A stretch of 64,000 bases of DNA from Paludibacter sp. (GCA_028692715.1 JAQUWU010000015.1:23912-87911); one strand, 5' to 3'. Shown: positions 16,756-27,923, numbered from the stretch's first letter. Translations and numbers: made by a program. Notes: generated from the sequence alone by a model not told the origin.

Positions 16756-17523
16756 ATGATGAAAAACAAAGTGGATTTCAGACAAATAAATCTTTTAATT
16801 CAACGCTACATGTTTGAAAACTGGAGCAAAGAAGTGCTGTTTTGGAGCATTATCACTCTGTTTTTTACCGTGTTAGATAACCGGTACTTTGTTATTTTTG
16901 TATTATTTATTAGTGGAATAATATATTCTGTTCGTCTCCATAAAGAATTGATGAATGGAACAAATGGAATTCATTTTATGATGATTCCCGCAACACAAAC
17001 CGAGAAATTAATTTCCAATATCTTTCTGAATACCGTTTACCATTTTTTTATGATATTATTTTCATATAGTATTGGTAATGTATTAGTTATATTATTATAT
17101 CATGTCATTCTAAAAATTAATGTACCGGTAAACTGGGATTTATTTCAGGTTACAAATAATACTTTTGCAGATGGCTATATACTGGTTAGCTCCAGAAATG
17201 TTTTTTGGCAGATATTTGGGTTATTTGCTTTCTCGCAAGCAATCTTCACATTAGGCTCTCTTTACTTCAAGAACAATATCGTGGCAAAAACCATTTTAAG
17301 CTTTATTTTCATTGGCTTTATTTTTTTTATGGTACAGCTAATCCTGTTTAAATTTCTTTGGGATATAAAATATTTAAGCAATGCACTTTTCCCAATACTT
17401 GTGATGATAAATGATGCTACATTACCCCCTATTGTTCACAAAATAATAACCATTGGGAGTTATATCACTTTACCTTATTTGTGGGTGGTAAGTTATTTCA
17501 GACTGAAAGAAAAAGAAGTTTAA
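16756..17523 (+). CDS. ABC transporter permease (cassette 2)
   Basis: 255 aa, about six membrane segments, paralogue of the cassette 1 permease. Shared landmarks are an N-terminal RYMFENWSKEVLFW segment, the PATQTEKLI motif near residue 78, SQAIFTLGSLYFKNNIVAKTILS near 168 and the C-terminal YFRLKEKEV. It follows the ATPase gene by 22 bp and precedes small protein A2 by 29 bp. Confidence 0.8.
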   Translation: MMKNKVDFRQINLLIQRYMFENWSKEVLFWSIITLFFTVLDNRYFVIFVLFISGIIYSVRLHKELMNGTNGIHFMMIPATQTEKLISNIFLNTVYHFFMILFSYSIGNVLVILLYHVILKINVPVNWDLFQVTNNTFADGYILVSSRNVFWQIFGLFAFSQAIFTLGSLYFKNNIVAKTILSFIFIGFIFFMVQLILFKFLWDIKYLSNALFPILVMINDATLPPIVHKIITIGSYITLPYLWVVSYFRLKEKEV

Positions 17524-17552
17524 TTTTTTTAAATTAAAAGAAATTACAAATT

Positions 17553-17789
17553 ATGAAAACTAAAAACAGAACAATAAAAGCTATTGTTGTTATTCTAATG
17601 GTTAGTCTGGGAGTATTAAATAATATTGATTTTAAAATAAATAGAACCGACTCTTCTTTTTCAATAACAAACTCTGAAACGGAGATTCAAATGAAAAGCG
17701 ATTCATCACTCGTTAAAACAAATCGCATAATTACCTATACTAGATCAGTTTTAAGATCAGGTATTAAACACTTAATTTCAAACTTATGA
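17553..17789 (+). CDS. Small single-pass membrane protein (cassette 2, small protein A2)
   Basis: 78 aa, unknown family. It shares with the 14877-15110 product the start MKTKNRTIKAI, one hydrophobic segment ending LGVLNNI, a polar middle and the tail YTRSVLRSGIKHLISNL. The stop codon overlaps the next ATG by 4 bp, exactly as in cassette 1. Confidence 0.7.
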   Translation: MKTKNRTIKAIVVILMVSLGVLNNIDFKINRTDSSFSITNSETEIQMKSDSSLVKTNRIITYTRSVLRSGIKHLISNL

Positions 17790-17959
17790 AAACAAGTAAC
17801 AAATTATTACTTGCACTTTTCTTTTTTATTTTAATAGGAATTGTAGTGCTAAATATTGTGATACGCAATGAAACTAACAATACTGTTTTAAGGCAAGCAG
17901 TAACTATTTCCAATAATGATACGACTTCTCTGTCAACCGATTCTATTGCCGCAGAATAA
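17786..17959 (+). CDS. 57-aa membrane peptide (cassette 2, short form of small protein B)
   Basis: A short frame starting at the ATGA overlap. It begins MKTSNKLLLALFFFILIGIV, nearly identical to the start of the 169-aa cassette 1 protein (MKTSNKLLLGLFIVVVLGMI), then has a Thr/Ser/Asn-rich tail and stops. The periplasmic domain of the cassette 1 protein is absent, so it is either a truncated paralogue or a minimal membrane peptide. The identical coupling and conserved N-terminus make a real gene likely. Confidence 0.65.
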   Translation: MKTSNKLLLALFFFILIGIVVLNIVIRNETNNTVLRQAVTISNNDTTSLSTDSIAAE

Positions 17960-17974
17960 AGAATTGAACGATTA

Positions 17975-18232
17975 ATGAAATCTCAGCCCACCCTTATATT
18001 TTGTCTGTTAATGGATTTGATAGGCTCAGCCAGCTTTTTCATTCCTGGAATTGGAGAATGGTTTGACTTACTTTGGGCACCTCTTTCGGCCTTTATTTTT
18101 TATAAAACTTTTGGTGGAAAACTTGGAAAACTTGGTAGTGTCATTTCTTTTGTTGAAGAAATTTTGCCCTATACCGACATTATTCCTACCTTTACACTCG
18201 GTTACTTTTATAAACATAATGGTTCGTTATAA
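17975..18232 (+). CDS. Small hydrophobic membrane protein of unknown function
   Basis: 85 aa. Two or three short hydrophobic segments with many Gly/Pro residues (DLIGSASFFIPGIGEWFDLLWAPLSAFIFYKTFGG near residues 12-46, then IISFVEEILPYTDIIPTF). It looks like a compact membrane protein seen as a hypothetical in other Bacteroidota. It starts 15 bp after the 57-aa peptide and may be the last gene of cassette 2. It has no counterpart in cassette 1. Confidence 0.6.
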   Translation: MKSQPTLIFCLLMDLIGSASFFIPGIGEWFDLLWAPLSAFIFYKTFGGKLGKLGSVISFVEEILPYTDIIPTFTLGYFYKHNGSL

Positions 18233-18566
18233 AATAATTTATTAGTTTAGTGTTCAGGTAATTAAAACGATTAACCCTTTTAAAATATTAAATATATTTT
18301 TTTTAATTAAACGCAAAGAACGCAAAGTGAAAAACTTGAAGTTTTTCTTGGCGGCTTAGCATCTTAGCGCCTTTTCGCCTGCCTGCTGCAGATAGGTTGA
18401 AAAATAAAATTTTATAACGAACTATTGTAAACATATAACTAATTGATAATTATTATTGATTATACTTTTTAATATGTAATCCACAGTAGTTCAAATAGAA
18501 AAAAGAAAACTAAGTCCACAACAGATCATTAAATATCGAAATTTCTTAAAAGAAAATAAATGCTCC
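18233..18566. repeat. Intergenic region with degenerate dispersed repeats
   Basis: Contains a degenerate repeat (AACGCAAAGAACGCAAAG near 18308 and GGCGGCTTAGCATCTTAGCG near 18350). Next to it is a 29-bp segment at 18377-18405 (GCCTGCCTGCTGCAG...GAAAAAT) that matches the left arm of the inverted repeat at 5378. No coding signal is seen. Confidence 0.6.
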
Positions 18567-19265
18567 ATGAATAAACTTAAAATTCACACTTTTATGCACG
18601 TTCCTTATGAAGGATTAGGCTGCATTGAAAAATGGATAACATTAAAGAAACACAGTATTACTTACAGTAAATTTTACGAAAACTATTCCTTGCCCGAATT
18701 GTCAGAAATTGATTGGTTAATAGTTATGGGTGGACCAATGGGTGTGTACGATGATAATATATATCCCTGGTTGTCAGAGGAAAAAAACTTTATAAAAAGA
18801 GCTATAGATTCGGGCAAAACAGTGTTGGGAATTTGTCTGGGCTCTCAACTAATTGCAGACGTTTTAGGTGCAAAAGTGTATCCGAACAAACAAAAAGAAA
18901 TTGGTTGGTTTAACTTATCACTTACCGAAGTTGGTCAACAACATCCGATTTTAAAGGATTTTGAAAATAGTTTTCCAGTTTTTCACTGGCACGGTGACAC
19001 CTTTGATTTGCCATCAGAAAGCATTCAATTATTTCAATCTAAAATCACTAAAAATCAAGGGTTTTTATATCACGAAAAGGTTTTAGGTCTCCAATTTCAT
19101 TTTGAAGTAACCGTAAAATCATTAACCAATATGGTATCAAATGGAATGAGCGAACTTGTAGAGAATGAAAGTATTCAATCTTCTGAAAGTATTTTAGCTC
19201 AAACATCTGATATTGAATCAAACAATCAGAAAATGTACAGCATATTAGACTTTTTAGCCAAATAA
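18567..19265 (+). CDS. Class I glutamine amidotransferase domain protein
   Basis: 232 aa free-standing GATase1 of the GMP-synthase-like type. The nucleophile elbow is LGICLGSQLIAD with C90. The His-Glu end of the triad is in LGLQFHFEVT (about residues 171-180). The oxyanion region is VMGGPMGVYDD. Such proteins release ammonia from glutamine, or act as gamma-glutamyl hydrolases; with no synthetase partner nearby the acceptor cannot be named. It ends at a bidirectional terminator shared with dapA. Confidence 0.85.
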   Translation: MNKLKIHTFMHVPYEGLGCIEKWITLKKHSITYSKFYENYSLPELSEIDWLIVMGGPMGVYDDNIYPWLSEEKNFIKRAIDSGKTVLGICLGSQLIADVLGAKVYPNKQKEIGWFNLSLTEVGQQHPILKDFENSFPVFHWHGDTFDLPSESIQLFQSKITKNQGFLYHEKVLGLQFHFEVTVKSLTNMVSNGMSELVENESIQSSESILAQTSDIESNNQKMYSILDFLAK

Positions 19266-19295
19266 AAAAGGAGGAAAATTATTTGTAAAAAAAAC

Positions 19296-19325
19296 AAGAT
19301 ACACAAATCTGTATCTTATTTTTTT
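19296..19325. terminator. Bidirectional terminator between GATase gene and dapA
   Basis: Perfect 8-bp stem AAGATACA/TGTATCTT with a 6-base loop. It is flanked by T residues on the plus strand and by A residues on the other side, so it can stop both convergent genes. Confidence 0.75.
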
Positions 19326-19342
19326 ATAAATAATGAATTGAA

Positions 19343-20236
19343 TTAATATTTCACATTCAATTTATTTAAAACCAATCTTATTTTTTCGTAGGTTTTTATG
19401 GTATTTGGGACTAAAGGTAAACGTAGAACATTTTCGGTATAACCCATAACGGCCAACATACTTTTTACACCAGCAGGATTTCCTTCCACAAAAAGCAATT
19501 CAATCAACTCAGTAAATCGGTGATGAATTTGTCTTGCACTTGCATAATCTCCTTGTAAAGCAAGTCTTACCATTCTACTGAATTCAGTAGGTAAAGCGTT
19601 TCCAATTACCGAAATAACACCAACAGCTCCTAAGGTAATTAAAGGGAAAGTGATACTATCGTCGCCTGAAATAACCATGAATTCTTCAGGCTTATTTTTT
19701 ATGATATCGTCAATCTGTGAAAAGTTACCCGATGCTTCTTTTATAGCACAAATGGATGAGAATTCTTTTGCTAAGCGTAAAGTGGTCGAAGCCAACATAT
19801 TTACGCCTGTTCGTCCGGGAACATTATAAAGTATTATTGGAAGTGGCGATACTTTTGCAATAGCAGCATAATGTTGGTATAATCCTTCCTGCGAGGGTTT
19901 ATTATAATATGGTGTAACCGATAAAATAGCATCAATTCCAGAAAAATCATAAGTCTTTAGTGTCTCGACAACAGCTTTTGTGTTATTACCACCTACCCCA
20001 AGTACAATTGGCAAACGACCCGCGGCAGTTTGAACAACAAAACGGGTGATTTTTTCTTTTTCCTGTTCGGTAAGTGTTGGTGTTTCAGCAGTAGTACCAC
20101 AAACAACAAGATAATCCGTTCCACATTTAATTTGATATTCAACTAAACGTGCCAACGCATCAAAATCTATCGATTCATCATTTTTGAATGGAGTGATAAG
20201 AGCTACCCCCATTCCTGTCAGTTTATTATTTATCAT
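19343..20236 (-). CDS. dapA: 4-hydroxy-tetrahydrodipicolinate synthase
   Basis: 297 aa from the ATG at 20236; the longer frame starts at a TTG and overlaps the likely promoter. It condenses pyruvate with aspartate semialdehyde in lysine and diaminopimelate synthesis. Family marks are ALITPF, the catalytic tyrosine region SVTPYYNKPSQEGLY, ILYNVPGRTGVN and the Schiff-base lysine in AIKEASGN. Length is normal. A -7-like TACTTTTG lies just upstream (20260-20267, minus strand), so it is probably transcribed apart from the preceding DUF6913 gene. Confidence 0.96.
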   Translation of the reverse strand: MINNKLTGMGVALITPFKNDESIDFDALARLVEYQIKCGTDYLVVCGTTAETPTLTEQEKEKITRFVVQTAAGRLPIVLGVGGNNTKAVVETLKTYDFSGIDAILSVTPYYNKPSQEGLYQHYAAIAKVSPLPIILYNVPGRTGVNMLASTTLRLAKEFSSICAIKEASGNFSQIDDIIKNKPEEFMVISGDDSITFPLITLGAVGVISVIGNALPTEFSRMVRLALQGDYASARQIHHRFTELIELLFVEGNPAGVKSMLAVMGYTENVLRLPLVPNTIKTYEKIRLVLNKLNVKY

Positions 20237-20259
20237 CGGTAAAATATACAATTTGTTTG

Positions 20260-20267
20260 CAAAAGTA
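20260..20267 (-). promoter_or_regulatory. -7 box of dapA
   Basis: Reads TACTTTTG on the minus strand, 24 bp before the dapA ATG, in the narrow gap after the upstream gene. No strong -33 element. Confidence 0.4.
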
Positions 20268-20272
20268 ATGCT

Positions 20273-20848
20273 TTAATCGTTAGTTTGTATGCTTTTGAGG
20301 TAAAAAATTATTTGTTCGAACAAGTAAGTTTCGTCAAGTTGAATCTCAGAAGTTTCAAGTTCTTCATTTTTTGTTATTAAATTTTCAATATCTAAAACAA
20401 AATCATATAAGGGCAATTGAAAATTTTTAATACCGGTTTTACAAGATGCATTGGCATACAAAGCAATATATTGAAGCGGAAGTATTGGTTTCAACGTTAG
20501 GTCAATCAACAAATCAAATTGCTGATTCTCAAGTTCATTTAAAAATGTAGTTTTCGGAACCTGGAAAAAATTAGTTTCTTTATGATTTAATATTCGAAAT
20601 TCGGGTAAAATAGAGGTAATAACGACCTTTTTTTCAACAAATCCCCAGCAGGATACTTTTTTTCTGTCCTGTTGGAGCTTATAAACTATTTTCCGAACTT
20701 CAGGATTTTTTTCGGAAAAATCACTTTCGAACAATACTAAAACTGATTTAGCATTATTGTAATTCACAAACCGTCGCTCCCGTTCGGAAGTGTTGATTAT
20801 TTTCTTTGCCCGATGCAGAAATATGAAATTATTTAATTTTTTGAACAT
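20273..20848 (-). CDS. DUF6913 family protein
   Basis: 191 aa cytosolic protein. It begins MFKKLNNFIFLHRAKK, has the conserved RRFVNYNNAKSVLVLFESD strand near residue 25-45 and a FDLLIDLTLKPILPLQYIALYANASCKTGI segment near 112-140. This matches the Bacteroidota DUF6913 family, whose genes often neighbour dapA or ligA. Function is unknown. Confidence 0.75.
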   Translation of the reverse strand: MFKKLNNFIFLHRAKKIINTSERERRFVNYNNAKSVLVLFESDFSEKNPEVRKIVYKLQQDRKKVSCWGFVEKKVVITSILPEFRILNHKETNFFQVPKTTFLNELENQQFDLLIDLTLKPILPLQYIALYANASCKTGIKNFQLPLYDFVLDIENLITKNEELETSEIQLDETYLFEQIIFYLKSIQTND

Positions 20849-20920
20849 ACAATTTATTTTTAAAACAAAAATTCTAAATGACTGACGAAATAGAAATCAA
20901 AAGAAAAAAATCAAAATTTA

Positions 20921-21115
20921 AATAGAACGCTGATTTACGCCGACTTAACGGATTTTTCTCAATAATATCAGGACGGATTTAAATTTCAACTAGTCGAAAT
21001 GACTTTCAGATACTCAGTTCTTATCTGTCATGCTTGCATGACTAAAATCTGTTTTTTTGATCCGTAAAAAAGAATCTGCTGAATTCCGCATAATCCGCTA
21101 AATCTGCGTTCTATT
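20921..21115. repeat. Structured ~195-bp repeat, copy 1
   Basis: Ends form a terminal inverted repeat (AATAGAACGCTGATTTA left, TAAATCTGCGTTCTATT right, one mismatch in 17). Inside are ATTTC(A)ACTAGTCGAAAT, a near-perfect palindrome, and GTCATGC-TT-GCATGAC, a perfect hairpin. A ~24-bp trailer (AAACATTAAGTAGAATATCA) is shared with copy 2, so copies 1 and 2 form a tandem direct repeat of about 232 bp. Confidence 0.9.
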
Positions 21116-21152
21116 AAACATTAAGTAGAATATCATATCATTAATTATTGGC

Positions 21153-21346
21153 AATAGAACGCTGATTTACACCTACTTAACTGATTTTTCCCGATAATAT
21201 CAGAACGGATTTAAATTTCGACTAGTCGAAATGATTTTCAGATACTTAGTTCTTATCTGTCATGCTTGCATGACTAAAATCTGTTTTTTTGATCCGTAAA
21301 AAAGAATCTGCTGAATTCCGCATAATCCGTTAAATCTGCGTTCTAT
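21153..21346. repeat. Structured ~195-bp repeat, copy 2
   Basis: Over 90% identical to copy 1, same orientation. Here the inner palindrome ATTTCGACTAGTCGAAAT is perfect over 18 bp. The shared trailer runs to the stop codon of the GxxExxY gene. Confidence 0.9.
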
Positions 21347-21369
21347 TAAACACTAAGTAGAATATCACA

Positions 21370-21759
21370 TTATTCCATTTTCTTTTTATTATTCATAAAT
21401 ATTTTCCTTTTATATTCAGCCACTTTTCCAAAATTCAACAGTAGGCCGAGTTCTACATCTGTTGCTCTTAAGTAATTTATTAACTGACATTCATTTTCTT
21501 CGGATAATACCTTAGATGCTTTGAGTTCTATTACAACTAAGTTATTCACAATAATATCTGCAAAGTATTCACCAACAATTTTGTTATCATACAATACAGA
21601 AATTGGATATTGACATTTCACTTCTAATCCATTTTTCATTAATTCTATTGCTAATGCATTTTCGTATACTTTTTCCAAGAAACCATAACCAAGAGTGTTG
21701 TAAACTTTATAGTATGATTTTATTATTTTCTCAGTAATTTCTTCATGTAGCAATTTCAT
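21370..21759 (-). CDS. GxxExxY protein (PD-(D/E)XK nuclease-like)
   Basis: 129 aa. The family-naming motif is GFLEKVY (about residues 26-32). It is followed by the nuclease-fold core GEYFADIIVNNLVVIELKAS (about 63-82), whose Asp and E-L-K match the PD-(D/E)XK pattern. The activity is unproven. The gene lies between repeat copies 2 and 3, with its stop codon touching the trailer of copy 2. Genes of this family are often linked to dispersed repeats in environmental genomes, so gene and repeats may move or be maintained together. Confidence 0.88.
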   Translation of the reverse strand: MKLLHEEITEKIIKSYYKVYNTLGYGFLEKVYENALAIELMKNGLEVKCQYPISVLYDNKIVGEYFADIIVNNLVVIELKASKVLSEENECQLINYLRATDVELGLLLNFGKVAEYKRKIFMNNKKKME

Positions 21760-21833
21760 AATACTGTATGAATTAATTATTTGAATACATTATTCTAAAA
21801 AAGACAAAGTTTCTATAAATTATATTCATTTAT

Positions 21834-22028
21834 AATAGGACACTGATTTACATATACTTAACGGGTTTTTCCCGATAATATCAGGACGGATTTAAATTTC
21901 GACTGGTCGAAATGATTTTCAGATACTCAGTTCTTATCTGTCATGCTTGCATGACTAAAATCTGTTTATTTAATCCGTAAAAAAAAATCTGCTGAATTCC
22001 GCATAATCCGTTAAATCTGCGTTCTATT
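21834..22028. repeat. Structured ~195-bp repeat, copy 3
   Basis: Same orientation as copies 1 and 2, about 90% identical, ending 25 bp from the stop codon of ligA. With copy 2 it brackets the GxxExxY gene. The left end has drifted (AATAGGACACTGATTTA). Confidence 0.9.
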
Positions 22029-22052
22029 CTCTTTCATTAACTTTCCCAATTC

Positions 22053-24131
<2,079 letters not shown>

Positions 24132-24354
24132 CTAAAATTAGAATTCATTAATTTATCATCAACCGCAACGATAAAATCACTGAAATTTTTGATATTAAAT
24201 TTGCTATTTTTTTTATAATTTAAAGCATAATCACTTCAAAAAAAATCAAGTAGAAATATTTGTATTTTTAAGCTAAATTTTTTTCCAATATTTATACATT
24301 TTTCATACTTTTCTATTATCTTTCGAAAAAAATAATCTTATAATCAGAGATTTT

Positions 24355-27300
24355 ATGAAAAAGATAAGCCCACAAGAAGTAATCGATTGGTCGAAAGAAT
24401 TTCTTTTTAAAACAGAAATGGAAATTACGAAAGAGGAGAAAAAAGAACAAAAGAAATATGCCATTTTAATTCAAAATCCAAACGATAAAACGCTTTTATC
24501 TAAGCTTTTGGATGAGTCGTCGCAAATTCATGATAACAAGAAATTAGCACGTCGCATGAAATTGTTAATTGAGAAATACGGTGTTCCTGAATTTTTCAGT
24601 AAATCAGGCAATTTTATGTTAAAGCTATTTACCGGCTTTGGGTATTTGTTCGATTTTATTTCTGTTCCTCTATTCAAAAATCGTCTCCGTTCCGATACAT
24701 CCAAAGTCATTATTAATGAAAAGCCATCGTTACTCAATCAACATTTAGACAAGAGAAAAAAAGAACAAATCGGTCAAAATGTGAATTTATTGGGCGAAGT
24801 AGTATTAGGAGATAGTGAAGCTGAAAAACGTTACCAGCATTATCTGAAAGCTTTAAAAGATCCACATATCAATTATATTTCAATCAAGATATCAGGTATT
24901 TACGCACAAATCAATCCATTAAATTACGAACAAAACAAACTCGATTTATGCGAACTATTGACTAAAATCTATCAACAATCGATTGATTTCCCCTATATCG
25001 AAGAAAACGGTACAGCTAAGTCAAAATTCGTAAATCTGGACATGGAAGAATACAAAGATGCGGAACTTACAATGGACGTTTTCAAAACCGTATTAAGTCT
25101 TCCGCAATTTAAAAATTATACAGCTGGGATTGTCGTTCAGGCATATTTGCCGGATGCCTGGCATTTTCAAACCGAGTTGCTTGATTTTGCAAAAGCTCGT
25201 TTTGCAGCAGGTGCTGCTCCACTAAAAATGCGATTGGTAAAAGGAGCCAATCTCCAAATGGAATCGATTATTTCATCGCTTAGAGGTTGGGAAAATCCGG
25301 TTTTACATTCGAAAGTGGAAGTAGATGCAAATTATTTGCACATTCTTGACAGAGCTTTAGAACCTGAAAATGCTAAAGCATTGTATATTGGAGTTGCCTC
25401 ACACAACTTCTTTAGCATTGGATATGCCTATTTGTTAAGCAAAGAAAATGGAGTAGAGAATCAGGTTACTTTCGAAATGCTGGAAGGTATGGCGAATCAT
25501 TTACCTCGCGTTATGCGAAATCTGGGAAAACAAATTATACTTTATACGCCAGTAGTGAAAAACGAACATTTCCTCAATGCCGTTTCCTATCTCGTTCGTC
25601 GTCTTGACGAAAATACCGGAAAAGATAATTTTCTGAGCTATTCATTCGGTTTAAAATACGACAGTAAAGAGTGGAAATTTTTACAACAACAATTTATAGA
25701 TGCATACAAGTTGAAAGACAGCATCGACCCTACTCCATTCCGCCAACAAAACCGGAACGAAAAACAACAATCGCAAGACGCTGAAAATAAGAATTTTAAG
25801 AACGAATCTGATACTTTCTTCGACACCAAACAAAATCGTGACTGGGCAGATGAAATACGCAAAAATTGGATGAAAACCAAGGATTCAAAGCCCTATCAAA
25901 TTCCGGTACAAATTGGCGATAAAGAAATTACAACAGAAAATAAAATCAAATATTTTGATAAAAATCAGAACAATGAAATACTGGTTTGTGAAACCTCACT
26001 TTCGAATCTAGATCAGGTAAAAGATATAATTTCGGTAGCTGAGAAAGATGTTTCGGGCTGGAGAAAATCAACACTGAAAGAAAGAAATTTGATTTTGAAC
26101 AAAGTGGCAGAAAATCTAAGCAATAATCGTAAAAATCTGATCGGTTCTATGTCTGCCATAACGGGAAAAACATTCCTTGAAGGAGATGTGGAAGTATCGG
26201 AGGCTATTGATTTTTGTCGTTATTATCCTATCACGATGAAAACATTTGAAGAGTTAAAAACAGTTTCCATCTCACCAAAAGGAATTGTATTAGTTATTCC
26301 ACCATGGAATTTTCCATTAGCAATTCCTGTTGGTGGTGTAGTTGCAGCACTTTCGGGAGGAAATACTGTAGTACTGAAACCTGCCACAGTAGCTTTACCT
26401 GTTGCCTGGGAATTTGTGAAAAGTTTTTGGGAAGCTGGCGTGCCAAAAGACGCTTTGCAGATAGTTTGCACTGACGGCCGCGAACCGTTGAATTTTCTAA
26501 CTGCTCATCCTTCCATTAAACACATTATAATGACTGGTGGAACTGATACTGCTTTCCACTTGTTGGAAAATAATCCAACCTGCCCACTTTCTGCAGAAAC
26601 GGGAGGAAAAAATTCTATTATCCTAACTTCCAGTGGCGACCGAGATCATGCCATACAGAATATTGTAACATCTGCTTTCAGTAATGCTGGTCAAAAATGC
26701 TCTGCTTGTTCATTATTGTTACTTGAAAAAAAAGTATATAACGATCCTGGATTTAAGACAAAACTAAAAGATGCGGTTACCAGCATGCATACAGGAAGTG
26801 CGTGGGATGGAGGAAACATGGTGGGACCCATGATTACAAATCAAAACGATAAGTTGCTACATGCCATTGCCCATCTCGAACCAGGCGAATCGTGGCTTGT
26901 TGCTCCTGAATATGTGGACGAAAAACAATTTATTTTGAAACCGACTGTAAAATGGGGAGTTGAGCCGGGTAGTTATACCTTTGAAAATGAATTATTCGGA
27001 CCTCTGTTGGCTGTTGTATGTATCGACAATTTAGATCATGGGATTAAAATCATGAATAAATCGGAATATGGATTAACATCTGGATTGCAAAGCTTGGACG
27101 AAACAGAACATCTGAAATGGAAAAACAATTTAGAAGCAGGGAATCTTTATATAAATAGAGGAATCACGGGAGCAATAGTTAATCGTCAACCATTTGGTGG
27201 TATGAAACGCTCTGCTTTTGGTGGTGGTTTGAAAGCCGGCGGACGAAATTATGTTTCATTATTTGTTGATATTGGTGAAAAGAATTCAGTATACATTACA

Positions 27301-27870
27301 CCTGAAAACAACAAATTTCACAAATTTAATAACTTATTAAACACAAAGGAAAAAGGACGTTTTAATACAGCCGTTGAAAGTTATCTGAGAAATTGGGAAT
27401 CTGAATTTTCGCTTGAACTGGACATAAATAATATTATGGGCGAAAAAAACACATTCCGATATCTGCCACTTAAAAATATGGCATTAAGAGTTCAACCCTC
27501 TGATAATTTATGCGACATTTCAATGATTTTGGCTGCTGCTAACATTGCTAAAACTCCAATAACAATTAGTATTAATACCGATGATAGTAAATTCTATATT
27601 TTGAAAAAAATGGCTGATAAAAAATTTAAACTAAAAGTTCAAAAAGAATCAGCGTTTTTGGATGAAATGAATAGTTACGAACGAATCCGGACCTGTAATG
27701 ATCAAATTTCAAAAGAATTTTATCTTCAAGCAGCAAAACTGGGAAAATATCTAGCCACGGCTAAGCCAACTATCGAGGGTCGACTGGAAATGCTTCACTA
27801 CCTAAAAGAACAAAGCATTGCCTTCGAATATCACAGATACGGAAGTATTGCTGAGACTGAAAAAAACTAA
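24355..27870 (+). CDS. putA: Bifunctional proline dehydrogenase / L-glutamate gamma-semialdehyde dehydrogenase
   Basis: 1171 aa. The FAD-dependent proline dehydrogenase barrel spans about residues 140-450 (KMRLVKGANLQMES, conserved LVRRLDEN near 420). The NAD-dependent aldehyde dehydrogenase spans about 540-990, with general base E748 (SAETGGKN) and nucleophile C782 (GQKCSACS). A ~150-residue C-terminal part completes the protein. It oxidises proline to glutamate in two channelled steps. There is no N-terminal DNA-binding domain, so it is not an autoregulatory PutA. It is monocistronic with a strong terminator. Confidence 0.95.
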   Translation: MKKISPQEVIDWSKEFLFKTEMEITKEEKKEQKKYAILIQNPNDKTLLSKLLDESSQIHDNKKLARRMKLLIEKYGVPEFFSKSGNFMLKLFTGFGYLFDFISVPLFKNRLRSDTSKVIINEKPSLLNQHLDKRKKEQIGQNVNLLGEVVLGDSEAEKRYQHYLKALKDPHINYISIKISGIYAQINPLNYEQNKLDLCELLTKIYQQSIDFPYIEENGTAKSKFVNLDMEEYKDAELTMDVFKTVLSLPQFKNYTAGIVVQAYLPDAWHFQTELLDFAKARFAAGAAPLKMRLVKGANLQMESIISSLRGWENPVLHSKVEVDANYLHILDRALEPENAKALYIGVASHNFFSIGYAYLLSKENGVENQVTFEMLEGMANHLPRVMRNLGKQIILYTPVVKNEHFLNAVSYLVRRLDENTGKDNFLSYSFGLKYDSKEWKFLQQQFIDAYKLKDSIDPTPFRQQNRNEKQQSQDAENKNFKNESDTFFDTKQNRDWADEIRKNWMKTKDSKPYQIPVQIGDKEITTENKIKYFDKNQNNEILVCETSLSNLDQVKDIISVAEKDVSGWRKSTLKERNLILNKVAENLSNNRKNLIGSMSAITGKTFLEGDVEVSEAIDFCRYYPITMKTFEELKTVSISPKGIVLVIPPWNFPLAIPVGGVVAALSGGNTVVLKPATVALPVAWEFVKSFWEAGVPKDALQIVCTDGREPLNFLTAHPSIKHIIMTGGTDTAFHLLENNPTCPLSAETGGKNSIILTSSGDRDHAIQNIVTSAFSNAGQKCSACSLLLLEKKVYNDPGFKTKLKDAVTSMHTGSAWDGGNMVGPMITNQNDKLLHAIAHLEPGESWLVAPEYVDEKQFILKPTVKWGVEPGSYTFENELFGPLLAVVCIDNLDHGIKIMNKSEYGLTSGLQSLDETEHLKWKNNLEAGNLYINRGITGAIVNRQPFGGMKRSAFGGGLKAGGRNYVSLFVDIGEKNSVYITPENNKFHKFNNLLNTKEKGRFNTAVESYLRNWESEFSLELDINNIMGEKNTFRYLPLKNMALRVQPSDNLCDISMILAAANIAKTPITISINTDDSKFYILKKMADKKFKLKVQKESAFLDEMNSYERIRTCNDQISKEFYLQAAKLGKYLATAKPTIEGRLEMLHYLKEQSIAFEYHRYGSIAETEKN

Positions 27871-27891
27871 AAAATTCACTCAGAATATTAT

Positions 27892-27923
27892 AAGCCCGAC
27901 TAATAAAAAAGTCGGGCTTTTTT
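27892..27923 (+). terminator. Rho-independent terminator after putA
   Basis: Perfect 9-bp stem AAGCCCGAC/GTCGGGCTT with a 10-base loop and T run, 21 bp after the stop codon. Confidence 0.93.

Noticed and set aside
20921-22028. Three direct repeats considered as a CRISPR array
   Set aside because: Units are ~195 bp, spacing is irregular (37 and 487 bp) and no cas genes are present.
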